From positions 1 through 9,767 of the forward strand of contig JAEZKI010000266.1 of NCBI GenBank assembly GCA_023415525.1: a stretch of DNA of 9,767 nt, in the 5' to 3' direction. Position numbers and translations under genes: made by a program. The DNA comes from Bacillota bacterium. GTDB taxonomy: Bacteria > Bacillota > Clostridia > Lachnospirales > Cellulosilyticaceae. Below the pieces are notes generated by a model that saw nothing but the letters and a program-made list of their open reading frames with translations, was not told the origin of the DNA and searched no databases. Of this stretch, positions 1 through 6,480 are shown piece after piece. Position 1 is the stretch's first letter, and every line of letters starts with the position of its first letter.

Positions 1-21
1 ATAATTAGGGGTGTGAGTAGG

Positions 22-417
22 ATGATTATACGCTTAGATTTGGAGTCAGAGGTACCCATCTATTTACAATTGCGAAATCAAATTGTTATAGGAATAGGAA
101 GAGGAGAGTTTGAAGTAGGAGAGAGTTTACCTACAGTAAGGCAGCTAGCCGAAGAGATTGGAATCAATGCCATGACTGTCAATAAAGCTTATGGTGTGTT
201 AAAAAGAGAGGGCTATATTTCAGTAAATAGACGACATGGGGCAAAGATTAACCCTATTGTGAAAGAGGCCACCTTTGAGGAAAAACTGAAAGAGGACTTA
301 GAACTTGTTATTGCGGAAGCAGGGATGAAAGGCGTAGGTAAAGAAGACTTTTTTAGAGTTTGCGAAAAGGTCTATAAGGAGATGCGCGCTTTTCAAAGAA
401 GCATAGTTATAGAATAG
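22..417 (+). CDS. GntR-family transcriptional regulator, YtrA-type (short)
   Basis: Cytoplasmic DNA-binding regulator, probably a dimeric repressor of its own operon. From the ATG at 22 the product is about 131 residues. The winged helix-turn-helix fills roughly residues 8-75, with the family hallmarks PIYLQLRNQI, LPTVRQLAEEIG and TVNKAYGVLKREGYI. The remaining 50 or so residues are helical, and there is no large effector domain, which is the YtrA subfamily layout. A GTG at 13 is in frame but sits 1 nt after the AGGGG (7-11) that would serve as ribosome binding site; the ATG at 22 has a 10-nt spacing and is preferred. The next gene starts 10 nt after the stop, so the two are almost certainly co-transcribed. 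YtrA-type regulators usually control the adjacent membrane-protein or ABC-transporter genes. Its promoter lies left of the window. The family call is firm; the ligand is unknown. Confidence 0.93.
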   Translation: MIIRLDLESEVPIYLQLRNQIVIGIGRGEFEVGESLPTVRQLAEEIGINAMTVNKAYGVLKREGYISVNRRHGAKINPIVKEATFEEKLKEDLELVIAEAGMKGVGKEDFFRVCEKVYKEMRAFQRSIVIE

Positions 418-427
418 GGGGATCAAA

Positions 428-1828
428 ATGATCATGTTAATTACTTTGTTACCAGGAATAATAATTATATTAATAGCCATCCTTTTTGAACTTAAAGATA
501 TGGGGAAGGTAAAACGGCAACTTCTCTTAGGCGTTACTTTGCCCATAGAAGCTCTTGAACTAGAAGAAGTTAAAGCCATTCAAGAAGCTTATAAGTTAGC
601 TGTTAAGCGATTTAGAAATATAGGGATGGGGACAGTTTTGTTATTTATTGCTTTAGTTAATCAAAGAGTCAGTCTTCAAATAGTTTACTTTATCCTATGG
701 ACGACAGGTATGTGTATAACCCTTGTACTGGTTCCTATGCCTTACCACAAAAGGCTAAAGACTTTAAAAGCAGAAAAAGGATGGCTAGTGGGTAGGAAGC
801 AAGAAATCCTCATTGATACCAAGGTGACTCAACTTAAAAATAAGCTTAGTATTTCAAAGAAATGGTTCTTAACACTTTTTATTTTTCCTGTACTAAGTCT
901 TTTTTTCTGCTTTGGGTTAAAGGAGAAGGTTTATATCTATGAGGAACTTATATTTATAGGAACTCAATTAGGGACAGTTTTCCTTTTTATAGGGATTAAT
1001 CACCTTTGCCAGAAGTTAAGAACAAAGGTTTACAGTACCAATAGTGAGATTAATTATCTTGTCAATAAACTAGAGAAGAATGGTATAACTTATGCACTTT
1101 TATTTGGAGGAATAAGTACAGGTCTTATACTGCTTTTAACTCAGCTTTGTGTTTTTCAAATACTAAGATGGAATGGCGTAATAATGGTTTTAGTTATAGG
1201 TTCTATAGCATCTTTACAGGTAGGCGTTATGTTAGCTAGCTACAAGTATGTCCATTATCAGATTGAGAAACTTACTGTAGTAGACCAGCAAGCTCTCATT
1301 GTAGATGAAGACGTTTACTGGATAAATGGACAGATTTATTGCAATTCTAAGGATCCTGCCCTGTTTGTTAACAAACGCGTAGGGATAGGTTCAACTATAA
1401 ATATGGGGAATCCTAAGGGAAAAATTTTTACAGGTGTAGTAACTGCCTTTATTGTAGTTATTTTAGCGTACTCCGTAGGAACAATCGTTATTTTAGACTT
1501 TTCAACACCCGTTATAAGCTTTAAAGATAATGGACAAGTAGAGATTCATTATCCTATGTATAATGAGAATTTTAATACAGAGGATATGCAAGAAATAGAG
1601 CTTATAGAAAGCTTGCCACCAACCAGTAAAGTCAATGGTGTAAGTACAGATGAATACGGCAGAGGTAATTTTTTTATGAAGGGATATGGACAGGTAAAAG
1701 GGTACTGGTACACACAGGTAGCTCCCTATATCATCATTAAGTTAGAGGATAAAACGATTGTTTTAGGTGAGGCACAACCAGAGAAAACACAGGCTCTTTA
1801 TGAAGAATTCCTCAAGGCTAGAAAATAA
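428..1828 (+). CDS. Polytopic membrane protein with DUF5808-like motif and C-terminal PH-like domain
   Basis: Predicted integral membrane protein of 466 residues; function not established. Hydrophobic segments are visible near residues 3-20, 65-79, 84-103, 147-163, 173-191, 222-244, 250-271 and 334-356. After TM1 comes QLLLGVTLPIEALELEEVKA, a stretch typical of DUF1648/DUF5808-type proteins. Between TM7 and TM8, around residues 298-328, lies the DUF5808-like signature WINGQIYCNSKDPALFVNKR followed by GIGSTINMGNP. The tail, from about 362 to 466, resembles a bacterial PH-like (bPH) domain, rich in beta strands and ending in a helix. The ribosome binding site is AGGGGG just before 421, followed by ATG 428; ATG 434 is an alternative. 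It directly follows the GntR gene, a pairing common in Firmicutes, and is probably that regulator's target. A role in sensing or tolerating envelope stress or a peptide toxin is inference from that context only. Confidence 0.85.
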   Translation: MIMLITLLPGIIIILIAILFELKDMGKVKRQLLLGVTLPIEALELEEVKAIQEAYKLAVKRFRNIGMGTVLLFIALVNQRVSLQIVYFILWTTGMCITLVLVPMPYHKRLKTLKAEKGWLVGRKQEILIDTKVTQLKNKLSISKKWFLTLFIFPVLSLFFCFGLKEKVYIYEELIFIGTQLGTVFLFIGINHLCQKLRTKVYSTNSEINYLVNKLEKNGITYALLFGGISTGLILLLTQLCVFQILRWNGVIMVLVIGSIASLQVGVMLASYKYVHYQIEKLTVVDQQALIVDEDVYWINGQIYCNSKDPALFVNKRVGIGSTINMGNPKGKIFTGVVTAFIVVILAYSVGTIVILDFSTPVISFKDNGQVEIHYPMYNENFNTEDMQEIELIESLPPTSKVNGVSTDEYGRGNFFMKGYGQVKGYWYTQVAPYIIIKLEDKTIVLGEAQPEKTQALYEEFLKARK

Positions 1829-1900
1829 AATAAATATTTTTAAACCTTAATGAACTTTTGAAGAGGCTTAGAACTCTTATAGGAGAGAAGAGGTGATAAG

Positions 1901-2458
1901 GTGGAGATAGCAAGCTTGGTAAAGCAAGCCCAAAAAGGGGATAAAGAGGCACTTATCCAGTTGGTAATGGCGGAAAAAGCAGCTTATTATAAATTGGCTT
2001 ATGTTTTAGTAAAAGATAAAGAAGAAGCCTTAGATAGTTTGCAAGACATGATAGTGATTTTATATGAGAATATCAGTAAACTCAAAGACGAAACAGCTTT
2101 TTATAGTTGGAGTAAAACGATTTTAGTGAATCGGTGCAAGAAGAAATTAAAAGATAAAAAGAGAGTGATTTCTTTAGAAGATGTTGTGGAGGAAACCAGA
2201 GAGCAAGATGTTTTGAAGCAAAAAAGTATAGAAGGTGAATGGACGCAGAAGGATAAAAAGTTACTGATAGAAGAAGCTCTTGCTCAGTTAGGGAGTAAAC
2301 ATCAAGAAGTTATAAAACTGAGGTACTTTCTAGATTTACAATATGAAGTAATCAGTGAACTGTTAGGTATTCCATTGGGGACAGTCAAGTCTCGTTTAGC
2401 TGTTGGCCTTAGACAATTGGAAAAGATAATAGGAGGTGAAAGGTATGAGAAAGGTTGA
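1901..2458 (+). CDS. ECF-type (sigma-70 family) RNA polymerase sigma factor
   Basis: Alternative sigma factor of 185 residues that would direct RNA polymerase to a small regulon when released from its anti-sigma factor. Region 2 spans about residues 20-87 (LAYVLVKDKEEALDSLQDM, then FYSWSKTILVNRCKKKLK). Region 4 spans about 122-176 (ALAQLGSKHQEVIKLRYFLD, then LLGIPLGTVKSRLAVGLRQL). Region 3 is absent, as expected for ECF factors. The start is GTG 1901, with GAGG at 1890-1893 and 7 nt of spacing. The gene overlaps the start of the next by 14 nt, so the pair is translationally coupled. The neighbour is a DUF4179-like membrane protein, the usual partner of SigV/SigM-like ECF factors in Clostridia. 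The inducing signal cannot be read from the sequence. Confidence 0.93.
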   Translation: MEIASLVKQAQKGDKEALIQLVMAEKAAYYKLAYVLVKDKEEALDSLQDMIVILYENISKLKDETAFYSWSKTILVNRCKKKLKDKKRVISLEDVVEETREQDVLKQKSIEGEWTQKDKKLLIEEALAQLGSKHQEVIKLRYFLDLQYEVISELLGIPLGTVKSRLAVGLRQLEKIIGGERYEKG

Positions 2459-3743
2459 AGAATTATTAGAACAAGCATACGAGGAGTATGACACTATAGA
2501 AATACCTGAGGAATTAGAAGAAATGTTAAGAGGGGCTCTTTCCAATACAAGCAAACAAGCCTTAAAATCTAAAAAATGGCTCCCATCTGTAGTCGCTTTA
2601 AGTATAGCTACTTTGGTGATTGGTACTAATTTTTCTACTTTTGCCTATTATGGTAAACGCTTAATGGGATATGACACTGTTATGAATAGTCAGCTACAAA
2701 CCCTTAATGATCTAGGAAAGGGGCAAACGATTAATAAAACCCATACCTTTTCAACAGGAGTGGCTGTAACTTTAGATGGCATTATGCTAGATGATACCCA
2801 ACTCCTTGCTTTTTATACTATTTATTCACCTCATGAGAAAGTAGACGAGCTTCATATAAGGGAAGGCATAAAAGGCAAGTTTAAAAATTATACTCAAGAA
2901 AGTGGTCAAGGGGAGTTTAATGAATCAAGACAAGAATTAAAATGGGTAATGAGTTTTGAACCACCTGCTTTTTATGAGAAAGATCTAACGTTTAAGGTAG
3001 AGCTTGCTAAAGGTTCAGTAATGGAAAGTGGTGAGATTACCTTTACCTTAGACCGAGAAAAAGCCATGGGGAATGTCCTTAAACAACGAATTAATCAAAC
3101 CATTAAAGTAGAAGATACGCGTTTAACAATAGATACTCTCGTAGCAGCACCTACAAGGTGTGTGATTAATGGAACAATCGAAGATAGCTTTGACTTACTA
3201 AAAAGGCAGTTAGGGTATAAATATTATCGACCTATGGAAGTCCAGCTTATTCTAAAAGCCAATGGAGAGATTCTTAATGAACAAGGTGGCGGTATGAGTA
3301 CAAATGAACAGGGAACCCGTTTTACAAGGGAATTTGATGCCCTCCCAGAGCCCCTAACATCTCTGGAACTTATGGTTGTGAGCCTCACTATTGATAAGGA
3401 AACAGAAGCGAGTATGAATTTAGAAGAGGGGAAAGCACCTTGGGAGATGATGATAGAAGGGCAAAAGGTTATACTTAATCAGGTACAAGAGGAGAAAGGT
3501 TATACTTTACTAACATTAACAACTGAGGATAATGTCTTACTCTCAAGGGTTTATTTAGAGATAGATGGCAAAAAGATAGAGCTTGAGGGGACTACCGAAG
3601 GAGACTTGACTAAGACAGAAGAAGGGGTATTTCATACCCGTACTTTAAGATTTCCTGCTATAGGTCATAGACTACGTTTCATTGTAGAAGGGATACGCTA
3701 TCCAGAAAACTGCCAAGAAGTAATAAGCATTCCTATCAAATAA
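2445..3743 (+). CDS. Membrane anti-sigma factor, DUF4179/DUF5643-like
   Basis: Single-pass membrane protein of 432 residues predicted to hold the upstream ECF sigma factor inactive. Residues 1-44 are charged and cytoplasmic (the likely sigma-binding part). One transmembrane helix follows at about 46-66 (WLPSVVALSIATLVIGTNFS). The rest is extracellular, starting with FAYYGKRLMGYDTVMNSQLQ and GVAVTLDGIMLDDTQLLAFY, features typical of DUF4179. The following all-beta part resembles the Ig-like DUF5643 domain. Two starts are possible: GTG 2436 lies inside the AGGAGG (2431-2436) and so cannot use it, whereas ATG 2445 has 8 nt of spacing and is preferred. The resulting 14-nt overlap with the sigma gene fits coupled, stoichiometric synthesis. 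Release by proteolysis or ligand binding to the outer domain is inferred from family knowledge. Confidence 0.87.
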   Translation: MRKVEELLEQAYEEYDTIEIPEELEEMLRGALSNTSKQALKSKKWLPSVVALSIATLVIGTNFSTFAYYGKRLMGYDTVMNSQLQTLNDLGKGQTINKTHTFSTGVAVTLDGIMLDDTQLLAFYTIYSPHEKVDELHIREGIKGKFKNYTQESGQGEFNESRQELKWVMSFEPPAFYEKDLTFKVELAKGSVMESGEITFTLDREKAMGNVLKQRINQTIKVEDTRLTIDTLVAAPTRCVINGTIEDSFDLLKRQLGYKYYRPMEVQLILKANGEILNEQGGGMSTNEQGTRFTREFDALPEPLTSLELMVVSLTIDKETEASMNLEEGKAPWEMMIEGQKVILNQVQEEKGYTLLTLTTEDNVLLSRVYLEIDGKKIELEGTTEGDLTKTEEGVFHTRTLRFPAIGHRLRFIVEGIRYPENCQEVISIPIK

Positions 3744-3752
3744 GATAGAAAC

Positions 3753-3822
3753 TATAAATAGACTATATATAATCTGATTTAAGGTCTTTATAGATTAGAG
3801 AAGTTAGTAATGTCTATTTATA
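3753..3822. repeat. Long-range inverted repeat in the sigma/flavodoxin intergenic gap
   Basis: TATAAATAGAC at 3753-3763 is the perfect reverse complement of GTCTATTTATA at 3812-3822. A second pair nests inside: TAATCT at 3770-3775 with AGATTA at 3792-3797. Together they could fold into a branched or interrupted stem in the transcript of the anti-sigma gene, whose stop is at 3741-3743. No T-run follows directly, so it is not a standard terminator. Base composition is very AT-rich, so part of the match could be chance; the 11-bp arm is the convincing part. Confidence 0.45.
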
Positions 3823-3845
3823 TAAAGTTTATATAAAGTTTATAT
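3820..3845. repeat. 11-bp tandem repeat upstream of the flavodoxin promoter
   Basis: The unit ATATAAAGTTT occurs at 3820-3830 and 3831-3841, and a third partial copy (ATAT) begins at 3842. It ends about 8 bp before the -35 box at 3854. A phased AT-rich block in this place could act as an UP element, bend the DNA or bind an activator. Only the repeat itself is directly seen. Confidence 0.6.
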
Positions 3846-3853
3846 TTTTAATG

Positions 3854-3882
3854 TTGACAATATTATATAAAGGTAATATATT
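3854..3882 (+). promoter_or_regulatory. Sigma-A-type promoter of the flavoprotein operon
   Basis: A perfect -35 TTGACA at 3854-3859 is followed by a 17-bp spacer and the -10 TATATT at 3877-3882. Transcription would start near 3889-3891, about 60 nt before the flavodoxin ATG at 3953. The -10 box is buried in a palindrome (see the operator entry), so occupancy of that palindrome should block the promoter. Confidence 0.8.
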
Positions 3883-3908
3883 ACTCGTATAAGTAATGTA
3901 TTACCTTT
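3869..3908. promoter_or_regulatory. Double palindromic operator; may also act as terminator of the sigma/anti-sigma unit
   Basis: Two near-identical 12-bp sites occur: GTAATATATTAC (3873-3884, a perfect palindrome) and GTAATGTATTAC (3893-3904). Their start-to-start distance is exactly 20 bp, two helical turns, as expected for two repressor dimers on one DNA face. The first covers the -10 box and the second lies just past the predicted start. Seen as one unit, 3869-3885 and 3892-3908 form a 17-bp inverted repeat with one T/G mismatch, a 6-nt loop and TTTTT at 3906-3910. Read-through RNA from the upstream operon could therefore fold into a terminator-like hairpin. The cognate regulator is not identifiable here. 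Confidence 0.7.
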
Positions 3909-3952
3909 TTGAATGAAAAGTAGGGAATAATGTAAAAAGGGGAGAAGCAAGT

Positions 3953-4468
3953 ATGAAAACATTAGTGGTATATACATCGAAATATGGAGCAACAGAAGAA
4001 TGTGCAAAACAGATTGAAAAAGGTTTAGAGGGCCAAGTAGAAAGGATAAATCTTTTAGAAGGGCAGCCTAAGGATCTTAAGAGCTTTGATAAAGTCATAC
4101 TAGGGACACCTATTTATGCTGGAAATATGAGTAAAGAAATTAAAAACTTTTATGAAACCCATAAGGAAGAACTAGCTCATAAAAAAGTAGGACTATTTAT
4201 AAGTTGTCTGGACCTTTCTAAAGTTGAGGAATACATAAAGTTGGGCTTTGGCGAAGAAGGGATAAAAGGCCTAGTGATTCAAAAAGGTTGTGGTGGCATT
4301 CTTGACTTTAAGAAACTCAATTTTTTTGAAAGAACCATCTGCAAATTGATATGTAAAAAAGAAAAAGATAGGGAAGGTAATCCCCTAAAGATAACAAAAC
4401 AAACGGTTCTTTCACGTATGGATGAAGGTGCCATTGAAGAATTTGTGAGAGTTATGAATAACGCTTAG
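3953..4468 (+). CDS. Flavodoxin domain protein, HemG-like family
   Basis: Soluble FMN-binding electron-transfer protein of 171 residues. The N-terminal beta strand and phosphate-binding loop are MKTLVVYTSKYGATEECA (residues 1-18). TPIYAGNMSKEIKNFYE (52-68) supplies the second flavin loop. The segment GCGGILDFKKLNFFERTICK (112-131) is the insertion seen in the HemG-like flavodoxin family (menaquinone-dependent protoporphyrinogen oxidase). No other haem-biosynthesis gene is nearby, so a HemG reaction is not claimed; many clostridial relatives are simply flavodoxins of unknown partner. The ATG at 3953 has an AAGGGGAG-type site about 8 nt upstream. It is first in a flavoprotein operon under the promoter at 3854-3882. 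Confidence 0.9.
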   Translation: MKTLVVYTSKYGATEECAKQIEKGLEGQVERINLLEGQPKDLKSFDKVILGTPIYAGNMSKEIKNFYETHKEELAHKKVGLFISCLDLSKVEEYIKLGFGEEGIKGLVIQKGCGGILDFKKLNFFERTICKLICKKEKDREGNPLKITKQTVLSRMDEGAIEEFVRVMNNA

Positions 4469-4547
4469 GAGTTAGGTTGGAAACTGAGAGTAATCTAAGA
4501 AATAGTACTGAAATGCAAGATAAATTTAAAATTAAAGAGGCGATAGG

Positions 4548-4922
4548 ATGAAAAAGTTTTTAATAATATTTGGGGTAATATTTCTTGTTTTGGTGGGATT
4601 TATGGGGTATAAGGTTGTAAAGGACTTGCCTGAAGCTAAGCAGGTGTCTATTGCAAGCATTGATGTAAGTAAATTAGAAGATGGAGCTTATCAAGGCAAA
4701 TATGACTTTAGCAGATGGGAGAATGAAGTAGAAGTAACGGTGCAACAAGGTAAAATAACAGCTATTAAGCTTTTAGATGGAAATACATCTGATAAAATAA
4801 GTGAAGAGGTAATTAATAAGGTCATAGAAAAACAAAACTTAGATATTGACGCAGTAACAGGAGCAACTGTTTCCACAAAAATGGAGCTTAAAGCCATAGA
4901 GGATGCATTAACACAGAAATAA
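4548..4922 (+). CDS. Membrane-anchored FMN-binding domain protein
   Basis: Small redox protein of 124 residues. An N-terminal hydrophobic segment (residues 4-22, FLIIFGVIFLVLVGFMGYK) after two lysines acts as a signal anchor, placing the rest outside the cytoplasm. The remainder is an FMN_bind domain: DGAYQGKYDF (45-54), VEVTVQQGKITAIKLLDGN and the motif DAVTGATVST (101-110). DxxTGAT matches the flavinylation consensus of FMN_bind proteins, in which ApbE attaches FMN through a phosphoester to the last threonine, here Thr107. It is a single compact domain, like those in extracytosolic flavin electron-transfer systems. No apbE gene is in the window. The gene follows the flavodoxin by 79 nt, with an AAAGAGG site before ATG 4548. 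Covalent flavinylation is inferred from the motif. Confidence 0.9.
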   Translation: MKKFLIIFGVIFLVLVGFMGYKVVKDLPEAKQVSIASIDVSKLEDGAYQGKYDFSRWENEVEVTVQQGKITAIKLLDGNTSDKISEEVINKVIEKQNLDIDAVTGATVSTKMELKAIEDALTQK

Positions 4923-4948
4923 AGGTTTAGATAAAGGAGTATGGGGAA

Positions 4949-5518
4949 ATGACCAGTGTTATTATGGATGGAACAAAAGGAAAAAACACTATAGGAGAAG
5001 CGATCGAGGAACTGGTTCAGCAAAGTAAAGAAGACATCCTTTATTTTAAGTTGGAGGATTTAGATATTAAACCCTGTAGGAACTGTGGAGGCTGTACCTA
5101 TAAAAAACCTGGGGAATGTGTCTTTGAAGATGATATGCCACAACTCTTAGAAGTTATTAGAAGAGCCAGAGCATGTATTTGGGTGACACCTATTACTTTA
5201 GGTGGGTATAATTCTATTACTAAAAAGGTAATAGATAAGCTACAGCTTATAGGTATCCCTACCATGATTGTTTATAAGGGAAGATTGCAACACCCTAACA
5301 GTTTAAAGGGAATAGATGATGGGAACTTTATAAGTATAGGTATTGTAGAAGAAACAACTACGGATAAAGAAAAAGAAAACTTTAAGTTCTTAATAAAAGA
5401 AAATGGTCTGATTACTTGCAGTATAGGATATCCTTTTCTAGTGGAAGGTGTAAAAGATAAAGAAAAAATCAAGGAAGTTTTAGACGAAGCCTTAAGTATA
5501 GGAGGCGGACAGAAATGA
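4949..5518 (+). CDS. NAD(P)H-dependent FMN reductase / iron-sulfur flavoprotein-like
   Basis: Flavodoxin-fold oxidoreductase of 189 residues. The N-terminus is shorter than usual: the phosphate loop appears as MDGTKGKNTIGEAI (6-19) in place of the common NGSPRKNGNT, and the first strand is only about five residues. The cysteine cluster CRNCGGCTYKKPGEC (C43, C46, C49, C57) followed by VFEDDM matches the compact motif of iron-sulfur flavoproteins, so a 4Fe-4S cluster is possible. TPITLGGYNS (80-89) is the second flavin loop. The start is ATG 4949 with AAAGGAG at 4933-4939; no earlier in-frame start exists. It sits 26 nt after the FMN-binding gene and overlaps the next gene by 4 nt. It probably passes electrons from NAD(P)H or ferredoxin to a flavin acceptor; the substrate is unknown. 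Confidence 0.85.
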   Translation: MTSVIMDGTKGKNTIGEAIEELVQQSKEDILYFKLEDLDIKPCRNCGGCTYKKPGECVFEDDMPQLLEVIRRARACIWVTPITLGGYNSITKKVIDKLQLIGIPTMIVYKGRLQHPNSLKGIDDGNFISIGIVEETTTDKEKENFKFLIKENGLITCSIGYPFLVEGVKDKEKIKEVLDEALSIGGGQK

Positions 5519-6183
5519 AAAGGATTTTGTTATTAAATGGTGGGGTAAGAAAAACGGGCTCCTCAAGTATGTTTCTAACGGAACTAAAGAAGATAATGGA
5601 AGCCAAAGGGCATAAGGTAAAGATCCTTCATATTATTGATCATATGGATGGAAAATTATCCAAGGAAGGGTTAGTAGCTGCCATTAGAGGGAGTGACTTA
5701 GTTGGTTTAAGTTGTAGCTGCTATGTAAATACCATGCCCTATTCAACCATTAACTGTCTTGAAGACCTTCTTGAAGAAGATAAAAAAGCTTTTATAGGAA
5801 GAGAAATATTCGTAATAGCTCATGGTGGAATGCCATATTTAGATGTCCATGAACATATTGTACGGGTAGTAGAGGTTTTTGCAGAAAAGCAAGGGATGAA
5901 ATTTCTAGGAGGACTCATCTGTGGACTTACACCTCTTATAAATGGAAAACCTTTAGATGAAAGAAATTTTATTAGCAAACGTATAAAAAAAGCTTTTATA
6001 CAGCTAAGTGAAGAGGTTTTAGCAGGCAAAGTCATCTCAAGTGCCAGCCAAAAAAACATCCTTTCTAAGATACCGACTTTCTTAGCCTATCCTATGGCTA
6101 CTTTTTTAACAAAAGCAGTAGTCAAAGATAGGGCGGCTCATGGTATAGATATAAAAAAGATTTACCCAAATGTTAAATTTTAA
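5515..6183 (+). CDS. Flavodoxin-like NAD(P)H-dependent oxidoreductase
   Basis: Second flavodoxin-fold reductase of the operon, 222 residues. The opening strand and loop MKRILLLNGGVRKTGSSSMF (1-20) is the FMN-phosphate site of NADPH-dependent FMN reductase-like proteins. SDLVGLSCSCYVNTMPYST (60-78) replaces the usual T-P-x-Y-x-G loop, and VIAHGGMPYLDVHEH (100-114) follows. There is no four-cysteine cluster. The tail (about 180-222) is an extra segment with LSKIPTFLAYPMATFLTKAV, mildly hydrophobic. The ATG is part of an ATGA overlap with the TGA of the preceding gene, so the two are translationally coupled and may work as a pair. The operon ends here at the terminator at 6210-6235. The exact acceptor is not deducible. 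Confidence 0.82.
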   Translation: MKRILLLNGGVRKTGSSSMFLTELKKIMEAKGHKVKILHIIDHMDGKLSKEGLVAAIRGSDLVGLSCSCYVNTMPYSTINCLEDLLEEDKKAFIGREIFVIAHGGMPYLDVHEHIVRVVEVFAEKQGMKFLGGLICGLTPLINGKPLDERNFISKRIKKAFIQLSEEVLAGKVISSASQKNILSKIPTFLAYPMATFLTKAVVKDRAAHGIDIKKIYPNVKF

Positions 6184-6209
6184 TGCTAATGATCATTTCC
6201 CCGAGAGTT

Positions 6210-6235
6210 AGGTCTTAATATAAGGCCTTTTTTTT
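6210..6235 (+). terminator. Intrinsic terminator of the flavoprotein operon
   Basis: AGGTCTT (6210-6216) pairs with AAGGCCT (6222-6228) with one G-T wobble around a 5-nt loop, and a run of eight T follows (6228-6235). It lies 27 nt after the stop codon of the last gene. A separate 10-bp palindrome, AATGATCATT (6188-6197), precedes it and has no assigned role. Confidence 0.85.
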
Positions 6236-6425
6236 ATGCTTTCAATAACTAAAACTAAAGACAGGAATTGGAAAAGTATAGGATGAAATAAGAAAATTTA
6301 TAGATAACCCACCAACATCACTCGTAAAAATTAGATGAAATGAAGGTCTTTAAAGAGCTATAATATGGGGCAATTAGCCAAATTTAGCCAAGAAAATATT
6401 TTTTTCTTACAAAAAGTCAAATTAA

Positions 6426-6456
6426 TTGATAAAATTTAGTTAAAAGGGAATATAAC
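6426..6456 (+). promoter_or_regulatory. Candidate promoter of the CarD/sigma unit
   Basis: TTGATA at 6426-6431 is a good -35 match, but the best -10, TATAAC at 6451-6456, needs a 19-bp spacer. An alternative is TTACAA (6407-6412) with TAAAAT (6430-6435) at 17 bp. Neither is convincing alone; a promoter is expected because a terminator closes the previous operon. Upstream, the 8-mer TTAGCCAA is repeated at 6374-6381 and 6384-6391, exactly 10 bp apart, and could be a regulator site. The rest of 6236-6425 shows nothing recognisable. Confidence 0.3.
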
Positions 6457-6480
6457 AATAATGACAAAGGAGACAAGAAA

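Noticed and set aside
298..579. 93-codon minus-strand frame, and the other minus-strand frames at 3901-4098, 4691-5023, 5272-5472, 5820-6059 and 6585-6806
   Set aside because: All lie opposite well-supported plus-strand genes, lack ribosome binding sites and recognisable domains, and have Ser/Phe/Ile-rich shadow compositions.
1851..1880. TGAACTTTT as an ECF-type -35 element for autoregulation of the sigma gene
   Set aside because: The TGAAC is suggestive, but no CGTC/CGTA-like -10 follows at 16-17 bp and there is no second copy in the window to compare with.
3953..4468. Assignment as hemG (protoporphyrinogen oxidase)
   Set aside because: The family insertion is present, but there is no haem-pathway neighbour, and many clostridial flavodoxins share this insertion.
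4941..4952. Three-codon ORF (ATG GGG AAA TGA) overlapping the start at 4949
   Set aside because: Its ATG is only 1 nt from AAAGGAG, too close for initiation; the ATG at 4949 has normal spacing.
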